Shown here piece after piece: positions 16,826-25,942 of a stretch of DNA of 64,000 nucleotides; positions within the stretch are counted from its first letter, which is position 1, and every line of letters starts with the position of its first letter. The stretch is taken from contig CAWIIF010000002.1 in the NCBI GenBank assembly GCA_963836015.1, forward strand, positions 930,001-994,000, given 5' to 3'. A model generated the notes under the pieces. It had not been told where the DNA came from. It searched no databases and saw nothing but the letters and a program-made list of their open reading frames with translations. The stretch comes from CAWCDJ01 sp963836015 (GTDB taxonomy: Bacteria; Acidobacteriota; Terriglobia; Bryobacterales; Bryobacteraceae). The position numbers and the translations under genes were made by a program.

Positions 16826-19810
16826 GTGACCTCTTATTTCGAATTGCGCCGCCGGGCCGTGGAGTTTGTCGCGCAGTGGTCCGCCGCGGGCCCCGTGCTG
16901 GTTCTGGCGCCGGTCCGCGCGGCGGCCGAAGAGGTCTCCCTGGCGGCTTGCGGCGAGGCCCTGGTGGGCGTGCGCCGGTTCGCATTCCGCGAACTGGTCC
17001 TGGAGCTGTCCGCCGCGGAGCTGAACCGCCGGGGGCTCGTGCCGGTGGGCCGGTTCGTACGGGAGGCGCTGGCTGCGCGCGTCACCTCCGAGGCGCTCAC
17101 TCGCGGAGAGCTCACCTACCTCGGGCCGGTGGCCGGATTTCCAGGCTTTCCCCGGGCCCTGACCGCTACGTTCGAAGAACTGCGGCTCAACGCCATCGAC
17201 CCCGAGCACCTGCGCGACTGCGGCGAATCCGGGCCGGACCTCGCGCGGCTGCTCGCGGCTTACACCCGCGAGCTGACCGAACGCCGGTTCGCCGACCATG
17301 CGGCGCGCGTCAACCTGGCACGCGATCCGCTCTCCTCGGCCTACAACCAATTGCGCAAAACAGCGGTCGTCGCGCTCGATCTGGCGCCGCGCACGCGGCT
17401 GGAGCGCGAGCTGCTCGCCTCGGTGATGGCCGCCGCGCACGCCGCTCTGGAATTGCACCTGGAACCCGGCGGCGCGGAACCCGCCTCCTGTCTCGGCTCC
17501 CTGCAGCGATACCTCTTTTCGAGCGACGCGGTCCCGGCGCGCGAGGACGATGGCAGCGTGGTCATCTTCTCAACCTCCGGCGAAGCGCTGGAATGCGTGG
17601 AGATCGCTCGCGCCATCCACGCCGCGGCGGCCGGGGGCGTCCCCTTCGACGAAATCGCCATCCTGTTGCGCTCCGCCGAGCGTCACCAGGCGCTGGTTCT
17701 GGAGGCCCTGCGGCGCGCCGGGATCCCCGCGCACTGCACGCTGGCAACCCGCCGTCCCGACGTGGCGGGGCGCGCCCTGCTCGCGCTGCTTTATTGCGCG
17801 ATGGAAGGGCTCTCCGCCTCGCGCTTCGCCGAGTATCTCTCGCTGGGACAGGTGCCCGAGGAGGAGGACGAGCCCGCAACGCCCGCGCTCTGGGAGCGGC
17901 TGCTGGTGGACGCGGCGGTGATCGGCGGCCTCTCGCGATGGGAAACGCGCCTCGCCGGGCTGCGCGAGGAGTTCCACCGCGACTACGCCGTGGAAGAGGA
18001 CGAAGAGGCGCGCCGGCATCTGGCGCGGCGCATCGAAGCCGTCGAGAATCTCACTCGCCTGGCCTTGCCGGCGATCGCCCGCCTGGCCGCGCTCCCGTCG
18101 CGCGCCGTCTGGGGCGAGTGGATCGCCGCACTGTCATCCCTGGCGGAGTTCGCCCTGCGCGAGCCCTCGAACGTCGTCGAGCTGCTGGAGCAACTGGAGC
18201 CGATGGCGGAGATCGGCCCGGTCTCGCTGGGCGAAGTGCTGCTGGTGTTGGGCCCGCGGCTGAATTCGACGGCCGCGGCAACCAAGGAGTCGCGATTCGG
18301 CAAGGTCTGGGTGGGGGGCGTGGAAGAGGCGCGAGGACTGGCGTTCCGCCGCGTCTTCGTCCCCGGCGTGAACGAAGGCCTGTTTCCGCGTCCGCCCGCG
18401 GAAGATCCGCTCCTGCTCGAAGCGCAGCGCCGCCAACTGGGGATCGAACTGCGCGCCGAAGACACCGAGCTCCTCCGCATCGCCGCGGCCTGCGCCGGCG
18501 AGCGCCTGACGCTTTCCTTCTCGCGCCTCGACCTGTTGACCGGCCGCCAGCGGGTGCCCTCCTTCTACGCCTTCGCGGCGTACCGCGCGGCCGGAGGGCC
18601 GGAGATCGGCGTGCGCGAGTTCGAATCGCGCGCGCGCTCCGCGACCCTGACCCGCATCGGCTGGCCCGCTCCGCCCAACGCGGCCGAGGCCATCGACGAT
18701 GCCGAATTCGACCTCGCCACGCTGGCGCCGCTCGCCAAGGGCTCCGGCCAGTATCTGAAGAGTCTTCCCGGCCGCTCCGTGCATTCGCTGCGCGCACGCT
18801 GGGCCCGCTGGCACAAGCCCTGGAAAGCCGCGGACGGCCTGATCGTCGAAGAGATCGGCAGCGACGCACTGACGCCCTATCGCCTCTCCGAGCGCGCCTG
18901 GTCGCCCTCCGCACTGCAGCAATACGCGCGCTGTCCGTATCGCTTCGCGCTGCACGGCATTTACGGGCTGAGCCCCGCCGAACGGCCGTCCGGCATTCAG
19001 CGGATGGACGCGGCCACGCGCGGCGATATCTACCACAAGGTGCAATTCGAGCTGTTTCGCGACCTCGCGCAGCGCGCGTCTCTGCCCGTCCACGCCGGCA
19101 ACCTGGCGGCGGCGCTCGACCGGCTCGATGCCGTTCTCGAACAGGTAGCGCGGCGCTTCGAGGCCGATCTCGCGCCTGCAATTCCGCAGATCTGGCGCGC
19201 GGAAGTGCAGGCCATTCGCGCCGACCTGCGCGGCTGGCTGCAACAGAAAGCCGCCCTGGAGCCGGATTGGACGCCCGAGTTCTACGAGCTCAGCTTCGGC
19301 CTCGACGACCCGCTGGGCCGCGATCCGCGCAGCCGTAAGGACCCGGTGGAGATCGACGGAGGCTTCCGCTTGCGAGGATCGATCGACCTGGTGGAGCGGC
19401 ATGCCAGCGGCGTGCTGCGCGTAGTCGATCACAAGACCGGCCGGATCCCCGAGCCGCGTCCCGAGATGACCGGCGGCGGCGAGGTGCTGCAGCCCGCACT
19501 CTATGCGTTGGCCGCGGAGCGCATGCTCGGCGAGCCCGTCGCCTACGGGAGGCTGTACTACTCCACCATCGCGCAGAACTACACGGCCCTGGATGTGATG
19601 CTCAACGATTGGTCGCGGCGGCGCGCCATGCAGGTGCTGGGCGTCATCGACGACGCCATGCGCGACGGCTTCCTCCCGGCCGCGCCCCGCAAAGACGGCT
19701 GCAAACGGTGCGAGTATCTGCCGGTCTGCGGTCCTTACGAAGAGGAGCGTGTGGCCGAAAAATCGCAGCCGGAGTTGAAGGGGCTGAAGGAGCTGCGCAC
19801 ATGGCGTTGA
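16826..19810 (+). CDS. addB: AddB-like nuclease/helicase-fold subunit of a RecBCD-type complex
   Basis: A 994-residue protein. The N-terminal two thirds resemble an inactivated UvrD-type fold; VWVGGVEEARGLAFRRVFVPG with ERLTLSFSRLD is typical of AddB. The C-terminal part is a PD-(D/E)XK nuclease: GSIDLVE, then VVDHKTG, then a QxxxY motif in LQPALYALA. The four cysteines of the iron-sulfur staple are present: one in QYARCPYRF and three in GCKRCEYLPVCG. With AddA the family degrades double-strand DNA ends and loads RecA. The first plausible start is the GTG at 16826 with an AGGA just before; a TTG at 16751 would lie inside the PadR operator. It overlaps the start of addA by ten bases (ATGGCGTTGA), indicating translational coupling. 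Confidence 0.8.
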   Translation: MTSYFELRRRAVEFVAQWSAAGPVLVLAPVRAAAEEVSLAACGEALVGVRRFAFRELVLELSAAELNRRGLVPVGRFVREALAARVTSEALTRGELTYLGPVAGFPGFPRALTATFEELRLNAIDPEHLRDCGESGPDLARLLAAYTRELTERRFADHAARVNLARDPLSSAYNQLRKTAVVALDLAPRTRLERELLASVMAAAHAALELHLEPGGAEPASCLGSLQRYLFSSDAVPAREDDGSVVIFSTSGEALECVEIARAIHAAAAGGVPFDEIAILLRSAERHQALVLEALRRAGIPAHCTLATRRPDVAGRALLALLYCAMEGLSASRFAEYLSLGQVPEEEDEPATPALWERLLVDAAVIGGLSRWETRLAGLREEFHRDYAVEEDEEARRHLARRIEAVENLTRLALPAIARLAALPSRAVWGEWIAALSSLAEFALREPSNVVELLEQLEPMAEIGPVSLGEVLLVLGPRLNSTAAATKESRFGKVWVGGVEEARGLAFRRVFVPGVNEGLFPRPPAEDPLLLEAQRRQLGIELRAEDTELLRIAAACAGERLTLSFSRLDLLTGRQRVPSFYAFAAYRAAGGPEIGVREFESRARSATLTRIGWPAPPNAAEAIDDAEFDLATLAPLAKGSGQYLKSLPGRSVHSLRARWARWHKPWKAADGLIVEEIGSDALTPYRLSERAWSPSALQQYARCPYRFALHGIYGLSPAERPSGIQRMDAATRGDIYHKVQFELFRDLAQRASLPVHAGNLAAALDRLDAVLEQVARRFEADLAPAIPQIWRAEVQAIRADLRGWLQQKAALEPDWTPEFYELSFGLDDPLGRDPRSRKDPVEIDGGFRLRGSIDLVERHASGVLRVVDHKTGRIPEPRPEMTGGGEVLQPALYALAAERMLGEPVAYGRLYYSTIAQNYTALDVMLNDWSRRRAMQVLGVIDDAMRDGFLPAAPRKDGCKRCEYLPVCGPYEEERVAEKSQPELKGLKELRTWR

Positions 19811-22800
19811 GCAGTGCCGGCTTCACGGCCGGGCTCGACCAGAGCTGGGTGGTGGAAGCCTCCGCCGGCACCGGCAAGACGACCGCGCTGGTGAACCGCA
19901 TCGTCGAGGTGATCGCCGCCGGAACGCCGGTCGAGAAGATCGTGGCCGTCACGTTCACGCATGCCGCGGCGGGCAATATGAAACTGCGGGTACGCCACGA
20001 GCTGGAGCAGCGGCGCGCGGGCGAGCTCGATCCCTTGATGCAGGGCCGCCTGGCCGAAGCGGCGCGCTCGCTGGACCGCGCCTTCATCGGCACCATCCAC
20101 GCGTTCTGCGCGCAACTGCTGCGCCGCCGTCCGGTGGAAGCGGGCGTCGATCCGGTATTTCAGGAGCTGGCGCAGCCGGAGGCCCTGCGCGTCTTCAGCC
20201 GCGTGTTTCAACGCTGGATCGAGCAGCGCCTGGCTGCTCCGTCTACCGCCCTGGTGCGCGCCCTCGCGCGGCTCTCGTGGCGGGAGGAGCGCGACGGAGC
20301 CGAGCCGCTCGACGCCCTGCGGCAGGCCGCCTGGTCCCTGGCCGAGTGGCGCGATTTCAACGCCCCCTGGGACAAGCGCGGCTTCGATCGCGACGGCCCG
20401 CCTGGAGGCCCTCCTGCTCCAGGCGGAGAGCACGCTCGAGCTGCGCAATCGCTGCGCGCGCCCCCGCGACATCCTCTACGACGGCCTGCGTCCCCTGGCC
20501 GAATTCCTGGAGCGCGTAAAGCTGGCCCTCGACGCCGGACGCTTCGACGCCAACCTGGCGGAGAACGAGCTTCTCCGTCTGCCGCGCGAGCTGCGGTGGC
20601 TCAAGGCCGGCGGCGGCAAATACGGCGACACGGTTTCGCGGGAAGCCGTGATGGCCTCGTGGGAGGAGCTGAAAGCCGCCATCGAGGAGTACGGCCGCCA
20701 CGCCGACGCCGACCTGGCGGCGCAGCTGCGCGACGAGCTGTGGGAGGTCGTGGGCCTTTATCAGCATCAGAAGAAGCTGGCCGGGCAGCTCGACTTCATG
20801 GATCTGCTCCTGTATGCGCGCGACCTGCTGCGCCACGACGGCGCGCGCGCCCAACTGCAGCAGGATTACCAGCGCATCTTCGTGGACGAGTTTCAGGACA
20901 CCGACCCGCTGCAGGCCGAGATTCTGCTGCTGCTGGCCGCCGCCGATCCGGCCGAGCGCAACTGGCGTAAAGCCACGCCCGCGCCGGGCAAGCTTTACGT
21001 GGTGGGCGACCCCAAGCAATCCATCTATCGCTTCCGCCGCGCCGACGCCCGTCTCTTCCGTCGCGTCTGCCGCGACTTGACGGATGCCGGCGTCGCGAAC
21101 CGCGAGCTGACCCGCAGCACGCGCAGCACCAGCACCATCCAGGGCTTCGTCAACGCAGCGTTCGCCCACACCATCCCCGATTACCTGCCGCTCGAAGGGG
21201 GCATCGAGGACCCGCCGCGGCAGCCCTCGGTCATCGCCCTCCCCATGCCCGAGCCGTACGGCACACGCAATCTGTCGAACGTGAGAATCGAGCAGTGCTC
21301 GCCCAACGCCGTCGCGGCCTTCATCCAATGGCTCACAACCGAAAGCGGATGGAAGGTGCGCGACCGCTCCACGGTCGCCTGGGTGCCGGTCAAGCCCGAA
21401 CACGTCTGCATCCTGTTTCGCCGCTTCACCAATTTCGGAACCGACCTGACCCAGGAGTATGTGCGGGCGCTCGAGGCGCGCGGCATCGCGCACCTGCTGG
21501 TGGGGTCGAAATCGTTCCATCGCCGGGAAGAAGTGGGCACGCTGCGCACCGCCCTGCGCGCCATCGAGTGGCCCGACGATGAGCTGAGCGTCTTCGCCGT
21601 GCTGCGCGGCAGCCTGTATGCGGTGCTCGACGATACGCTGCTGAAGTTCCGCAACGCCCACGGCCGCTTCCATCCGATGCACGAGCTGCCCGACGATCTC
21701 GACCCCGAGTTCGTCCCCATCCGCGACGCTCTCCAGACCCTGCGCGAACTGCATCGCCGCCGCAACTACCGGCCCATCGCCGATACCATCAACGAGCTGC
21801 TCGAAGCCACTCGCGCGCATGCCGGATTCGCCTTCCGCAAAGGCGGCGAGCGCGTGCTGGCGAACGTCTTCCGCCTCACCGACCTGGCACGCAGCTTCGA
21901 AGCCGGGGGCGCCGCCACCTCCTTTCGCGCCTTCGTCGAATACCTGGACGGCGAATACGAAGGCGGCGACACCGGCGAAGCCCCGGTGCTGGAGCAGGAA
22001 GGCGGCGGCGTCCACCTGATGACGGTGCACAAGGCCAAAGGGCTGGAATTTCCGGTGGTGATCCTGGCCGACCTGACGGCGAAGCTCACCGGCCCGCAAG
22101 GCGGCGACCGCTACAGCGATCCGGAGCGGCGCCTGTGCGCGCAGCGCCTGCTGTGGTGCGCGCCGTGGGAATTGATGGACGCCGCCGAAGACGAAGCTAA
22201 AGCCGACGAAGAAGAGGCGCTGCGGATTGCCTACGTGGCGGCCACGCGGGCGCGCGACCTGCTGGTGGTGGCCGCGATCGGCGAAGAAGACCGGCAGGGC
22301 GGCTGGCTGAGCCCGCTGCACGAAGCGCTGTATCCGCCCAAGGATCGATGGCGCGTTTCCGGAGCAGCGCCCGGATGTCCCAAGTTCGGCAGCGCGACCG
22401 TTCTCAACCGTCCGCCGGACCAGCCCGAGGAAGTGTCCGTAAAGCCCGGGCTGCACTATCCCAAGGCCGGCAGCCATTCAGTGGTCTGGTTCGACCCCGC
22501 GGTCCTGGCGCTGCGCGTGGCCAAAGCCGAGGGCGTGGAGAACGAGCAGGTGCTGAGCGGCACCACCGAAGAGGCGGTCGAAGGCCTGCGCCGCTACCAG
22601 GAGTGGAAGGCCGGCCGGGCGCAGCGCCTCGAAAGCGGTGCCGTGCGCGCGCTATCGAGTGGCCGCCGCCGAGACCTTCGGAGCCGCGGCGGAGGCCGCG
22701 CACATTCCGGTGGAGACCGTCACGCTGCCGTTCGCCGCCGGGCGTCCCACCGGGCGGAAATTCGGCCGCGTGGTCCACGACATCCTGCAGCACGCCGCGT

Positions 22801-23153
22801 CGCCCGACGAAGCCGCCGCTCTGGCGGAGGTCTGGGGACGCCGCCACGGGGCGGGCGAAGCCGAGCGCGCCGCGGCCGGGGAGGCGGCGCGGCAGGCGCT
22901 GGAGTATGCGGCACGGGCGATGCCCGCCGGCGCCGAGCGGCATCGCGAATTGCCGGTGATGGTCCGGCTGGAAGACGGCACCCTCGTGGACGGCCGCATC
23001 GACCTCGCCTGGCGGGACGCGAATTCGTGGACCGTGGTGGATTTCAAAACCGACCGCCGCGAAAAGCGCAACGTCGCCCAGGTGCAGATATACGCACTGG
23101 CCCTCGAGCGCGCCACGAAGTTACCGGCCCGCGGCATCGTGCTCGAGGTCTAA
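19801..23153 (+). pseudogene. addA: AddA-like UvrD-family helicase/nuclease, interrupted by two +1 frameshifts
   Basis: Three consecutive open frames form one AddA protein. Frame A (from ATG 19801) has helicase motif I in EASAGTGKTTALVNR and an FIGTIHAFCAQLLRR block. Near 20395 the sequence shifts one base and continues as ARLEALLLQAEST, carrying motif II (IFVDEFQDTDPLQ), motif III (VVGDPKQSIYRFRRAD), VHLMTVHKAKGLEFPVV and AYVAATRARDLLVV. Near 22648, inside a GCGCGCGC run, it shifts again into ARYRVAAAETFG and the nuclease domain (VDGRIDLAW, TVVDFKTD, then QIYALAL). The span is 3353 bases; removing two bases gives 1117 codons, a normal AddA size, and every motif is intact. Either these are sequencing errors or the gene was broken very recently. 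The last four bases overlap the convergent ankyrin gene. Confidence 0.82.
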
Positions 23154-24445
23154 CAAGGTTCAGACGGACCGGTTTGTGCCGCGCCCTCGACGCGCTCCCG
23201 AAGCACGTCATCGATCCGCGCATCCCCGGTGGGATATTCCAGGTTGTGCCAGCTCGCTCCGGCATCGAGCAGAGATTTGGCGACGCGTCCGAAATCGCCC
23301 TCGGGATGCCGTTTTTCCACCGTGCAGTCGTAAATCGCGTAGCCCAGGGGCGTCGCTTGATACCGGGGATCCACCAGGTCCACCGGGTGGCCGCGCTCGA
23401 TCAGCAGATCCACCAGGTCGGCCGAGCCTGCCCACGCCGCGTTATGCAGCGGTGAATAGCCGTGGCTTCTTTCCGGGTGCGCTACCGGAAACCCGATGTC
23501 GAGCATCAGCTTGACGGCTTCGAAGTTCGTATTCGTCTCCCAGCAATAGCGGGCTACCAGCTCCAGATCCGCGTCCGGGAGCGATCGCACCAGCCCGGGA
23601 TTCCGCGAGGCAATCTCCTCCGCCTCGGGCCGATGCGCCAGCACGCAGGAAACCAGCAGGCGCGTGGCCGTGTCGCTGCTCTCATAAAGGAAGTTGAACA
23701 GCTCTCGATGACCCTTCAGCAGGGCAATCTGGTGTGCGTAGGAATTGAATGCCAGGGTCCACTGATAAATGGTCCCGCCGCGGCCATTGTGTCCGTTCGG
23801 TGGGAAATCGGGCAGCTTGCCGATGCGGTGAGCCAGGCACCCGGGGTTCGCCGCGATGAGCCTTTCCGCCAGCGCGCGATCTCCCAGCGCGGCGGCCAGA
23901 AAGATGTCCGGTAGGGCGCCTTGTTCCAGCAGGAACCGCGCCACGTCGGGAGCGTCGCCGATCAGCCACTGAGCGGGCGTGGATTCGTGATCCTCGTCGC
24001 GGGCATCCAGGCGCGCGCCGCGTTCCAGAAGGAGCCTGGCCGTCGCGACATCGCGCGCAAAATGCAGCGGCGTACAGCCATCGGTGCCCTTCGCATCGAT
24101 CAGCGAGGGATCGGCGGTCAGCATATCCGCGAGCCGGTCCACCAACCCGAGCCCGGCCGCGGCATGCGGTGTGAGCCTGGCGCCGCGTTCGGCCAGCAGC
24201 CTTCCGACATCCGCCGCCACCGTGCGCGTGTAGATTCCTCCGGCCCACCATTTGGCAGCGGCTTCGAGATCGGCTCCCAGGCTCAAGAGCCGTTCCGCCA
24301 TAGCGGTACTGCGGGCCAGGGTCACCACCGGGCGCGCCTGCGGAGCGTTCAGCAGATCCGGGTGCTCCCGGATCAGCGCGTCGATCGCGGCGAGGTCATC
24401 GGCTTCCAGTGTTCGAATGAGGAGGGTGCGAGTCGGATCGCTCAC
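23150..24445 (-). CDS. Ankyrin-repeat protein
   Basis: A 431-residue soluble protein built of ankyrin repeats. The clearest are GTDGCTPLHFARDVATARLLLERG (shown by GCTPLHFA and LLLERGA) and SHGYSPLHNAAWAGSADLVD with LLIERGHPVD; others are degenerate (ALGDRALAERLIAANPG). There is no signal peptide, enzyme domain or membrane segment. Ankyrin repeats bind proteins, and no partner can be named. The stop overlaps the 3' end of addA by four bases. The start at 24445 is 42 bases from the divergent sialidase-like gene. Confidence 0.85.
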   Translation of the reverse strand: MSDPTRTLLIRTLEADDLAAIDALIREHPDLLNAPQARPVVTLARSTAMAERLLSLGADLEAAAKWWAGGIYTRTVAADVGRLLAERGARLTPHAAAGLGLVDRLADMLTADPSLIDAKGTDGCTPLHFARDVATARLLLERGARLDARDEDHESTPAQWLIGDAPDVARFLLEQGALPDIFLAAALGDRALAERLIAANPGCLAHRIGKLPDFPPNGHNGRGGTIYQWTLAFNSYAHQIALLKGHRELFNFLYESSDTATRLLVSCVLAHRPEAEEIASRNPGLVRSLPDADLELVARYCWETNTNFEAVKLMLDIGFPVAHPERSHGYSPLHNAAWAGSADLVDLLIERGHPVDLVDPRYQATPLGYAIYDCTVEKRHPEGDFGRVAKSLLDAGASWHNLEYPTGDARIDDVLRERVEGAAQTGPSEPC

Positions 24446-24487
24446 GTTCGGAGATTACCACGGCGGCCCCGCTGTATACTGTCCTCG

Positions 24488-25654
24488 ATGCTCCGCTCTC
24501 TCTTTCTCGCCTGCCTTGCCCTGATGCCGGCGCTGGCGGCCCCGCAGCACAGCGCCGAGCTGATCTTTCCCCTGGAGCACTGGCACAACCATTCCTCCTC
24601 GGTGGTCGAGCTGCCCAACGGCGACCTGCTGGTCTGCTGGTTTCACGGCTCCGGCGAACGCACCGCCGACGACGTCCTCATCCGCGGCGCGCGCTGGAAC
24701 CACTCCACCGGCAAGTGGAGCGAGCCCTTCCTGATGGCCGATACGCCCGGCTTTCCCGAAACGAATCCCGTGTTGTTTCTCGATTCGCGCCAGCGCTTGT
24801 TCTTTTTCTGGCCGCTGATCATCGCCCACCGCTGGGAGACCGCGCTGATGAAATATCGCATCTCCACCGACTATCAGCAGGCTTCCGGTCCGCCGCGATG
24901 GGAATACCAGGACAACATCGTGCTTATCCCCAAGAACATCCTCGCCCTCACCAAGGAGTTCGTCGAGAAGGAGTCGCTGGCCGGCGGACCGCACGCCGCC
25001 GCCGCTGCCAAGGCTATCGAGCACGCCGGGGACGAGTATTTTTCGCGCATGGGCTGGTTCACGCGCACGCATCCCCTGGAACTGCCCTCCGGGCGCATTC
25101 TGGTGCCCATGTATTCCGACGGCTTCTCGTTCGGCATCATGGCGATCAGCGACGATCACGGCTACACCTGGACCGCCAGCGAGCCGATCGTGGGCATGGG
25201 ATGCATCCAGCCGTCGGTGGTCCGCAAGACCGACGGCACGCTGGTCGCCTACTTGCGCGACAACGGACCTCCGCCCAAGCGCGCGCACATCAGTTTCTCA
25301 AAGGATGACGGTGTGACGTGGACCCTCGCCAAAGACACCGAGATCCCGAATCCCGGCACCAGCCTGGAGGCCGTGCGGTTGGCCGACGGGAACTGGATCA
25401 TGGTCTACAACGACATCGAGCGAGGCCGTTACTCGCTGGTGGCGGCCCTCTCCGACGACGAAGGCGCTACCTGGAAGTGGCGGCGGCACCTGGACGGACG
25501 CCCCGACCAGCCTGGGCCGGAGCAGTACCACTACCCCTCTGTCATTCAGGCGCGGGACGGCTCGATCCACGTCACCTACAGCTACTTCGTGGCCGAGGGC
25601 AAGTCGATCAAGCACGCCCGCTTCAACGAGGATTGGATAAAAGCAGGCGATTAG
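24488..25654 (+). CDS. Secreted sialidase-like (BNR/Asp-box) protein
   Basis: A 388-residue protein with a signal peptide (LFLACLALMPALAA, residues 5-18) and a six-bladed sialidase-type fold. Asp-boxes are visible in SDDHGYTW, SKDDGVTW and SDDEGATW. The N-terminal HNHSSSVVELPNGDLLVCWF and the late YHYPSVIQARDGSIHVTYSY are the conserved blocks of the exo-alpha-sialidase-like family found beside sugar-degradation genes. Whether it is a true sialidase is uncertain: many relatives act on other glycans or have unknown substrates. It is a single-gene unit divergent from the ankyrin gene. Confidence 0.78.
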   Translation: MLRSLFLACLALMPALAAPQHSAELIFPLEHWHNHSSSVVELPNGDLLVCWFHGSGERTADDVLIRGARWNHSTGKWSEPFLMADTPGFPETNPVLFLDSRQRLFFFWPLIIAHRWETALMKYRISTDYQQASGPPRWEYQDNIVLIPKNILALTKEFVEKESLAGGPHAAAAAKAIEHAGDEYFSRMGWFTRTHPLELPSGRILVPMYSDGFSFGIMAISDDHGYTWTASEPIVGMGCIQPSVVRKTDGTLVAYLRDNGPPPKRAHISFSKDDGVTWTLAKDTEIPNPGTSLEAVRLADGNWIMVYNDIERGRYSLVAALSDDEGATWKWRRHLDGRPDQPGPEQYHYPSVIQARDGSIHVTYSYFVAEGKSIKHARFNEDWIKAGD

Positions 25655-25669
25655 CCCGATAACGCAGAA

Positions 25670-25699
25670 AGTGCTGGCTATTGATGCCGAACCAGCACT
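25670..25699 (+). terminator. Stem-loop after the sialidase-like gene
   Basis: AGTGCTGG (25670-25677) and CCAGCACT (25692-25699) form an eight-base perfect stem with a 14-base loop, starting 16 bases after the stop codon. There is no T-run, so it is a weak terminator candidate or an mRNA 3' end structure. Confidence 0.4.
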
Positions 25700-25846
25700 A
25701 CGCACTCCACCAGCTTCACCGGCGCTTTCGTGGTCCGCGGATTGGGACAGAATGTCCCATCGCCTGCTCGCGAGATCATCCGACTGATTTCAAAGTACTT
25801 GTCTTTTCCACTGTTGCTTCCGTACCAGACAGATTGTCTCCTGGCG

Positions 25847-25876
25847 TTGGTACTACATCATCCCCCAAGCTATAGA
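25847..25876 (+). promoter_or_regulatory. Candidate sigma-70 promoter of the subtilase operon
   Basis: TTGGTA (25847-25852), an 18-base spacer and TATAGA (25871-25876) lie about 65 bases before the chosen start of the first subtilase, in an otherwise gene-free 288-base gap (25655-25942). The gap shows nothing else except the stem-loop at its beginning. Confidence 0.45.
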
Positions 25877-25942
25877 ATCCAAATGCTTTATACGGAAATG
25901 GAAACGGGCATCGCCGTGCTCTTTCCGGGGGTGCAAACGACC

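Noticed and set aside
20357..22477. A 706-codon open frame on the minus strand opposite addA
   Set aside because: It is antisense to intact helicase motifs of addA; high GC content leaves long open frames on the other strand, and its product has no recognisable domain.
25681..25875. Short open frame upstream of the first subtilase
   Set aside because: No ribosome site, no recognisable sequence, and it overlaps the candidate promoter and the stem-loop; treated as intergenic.
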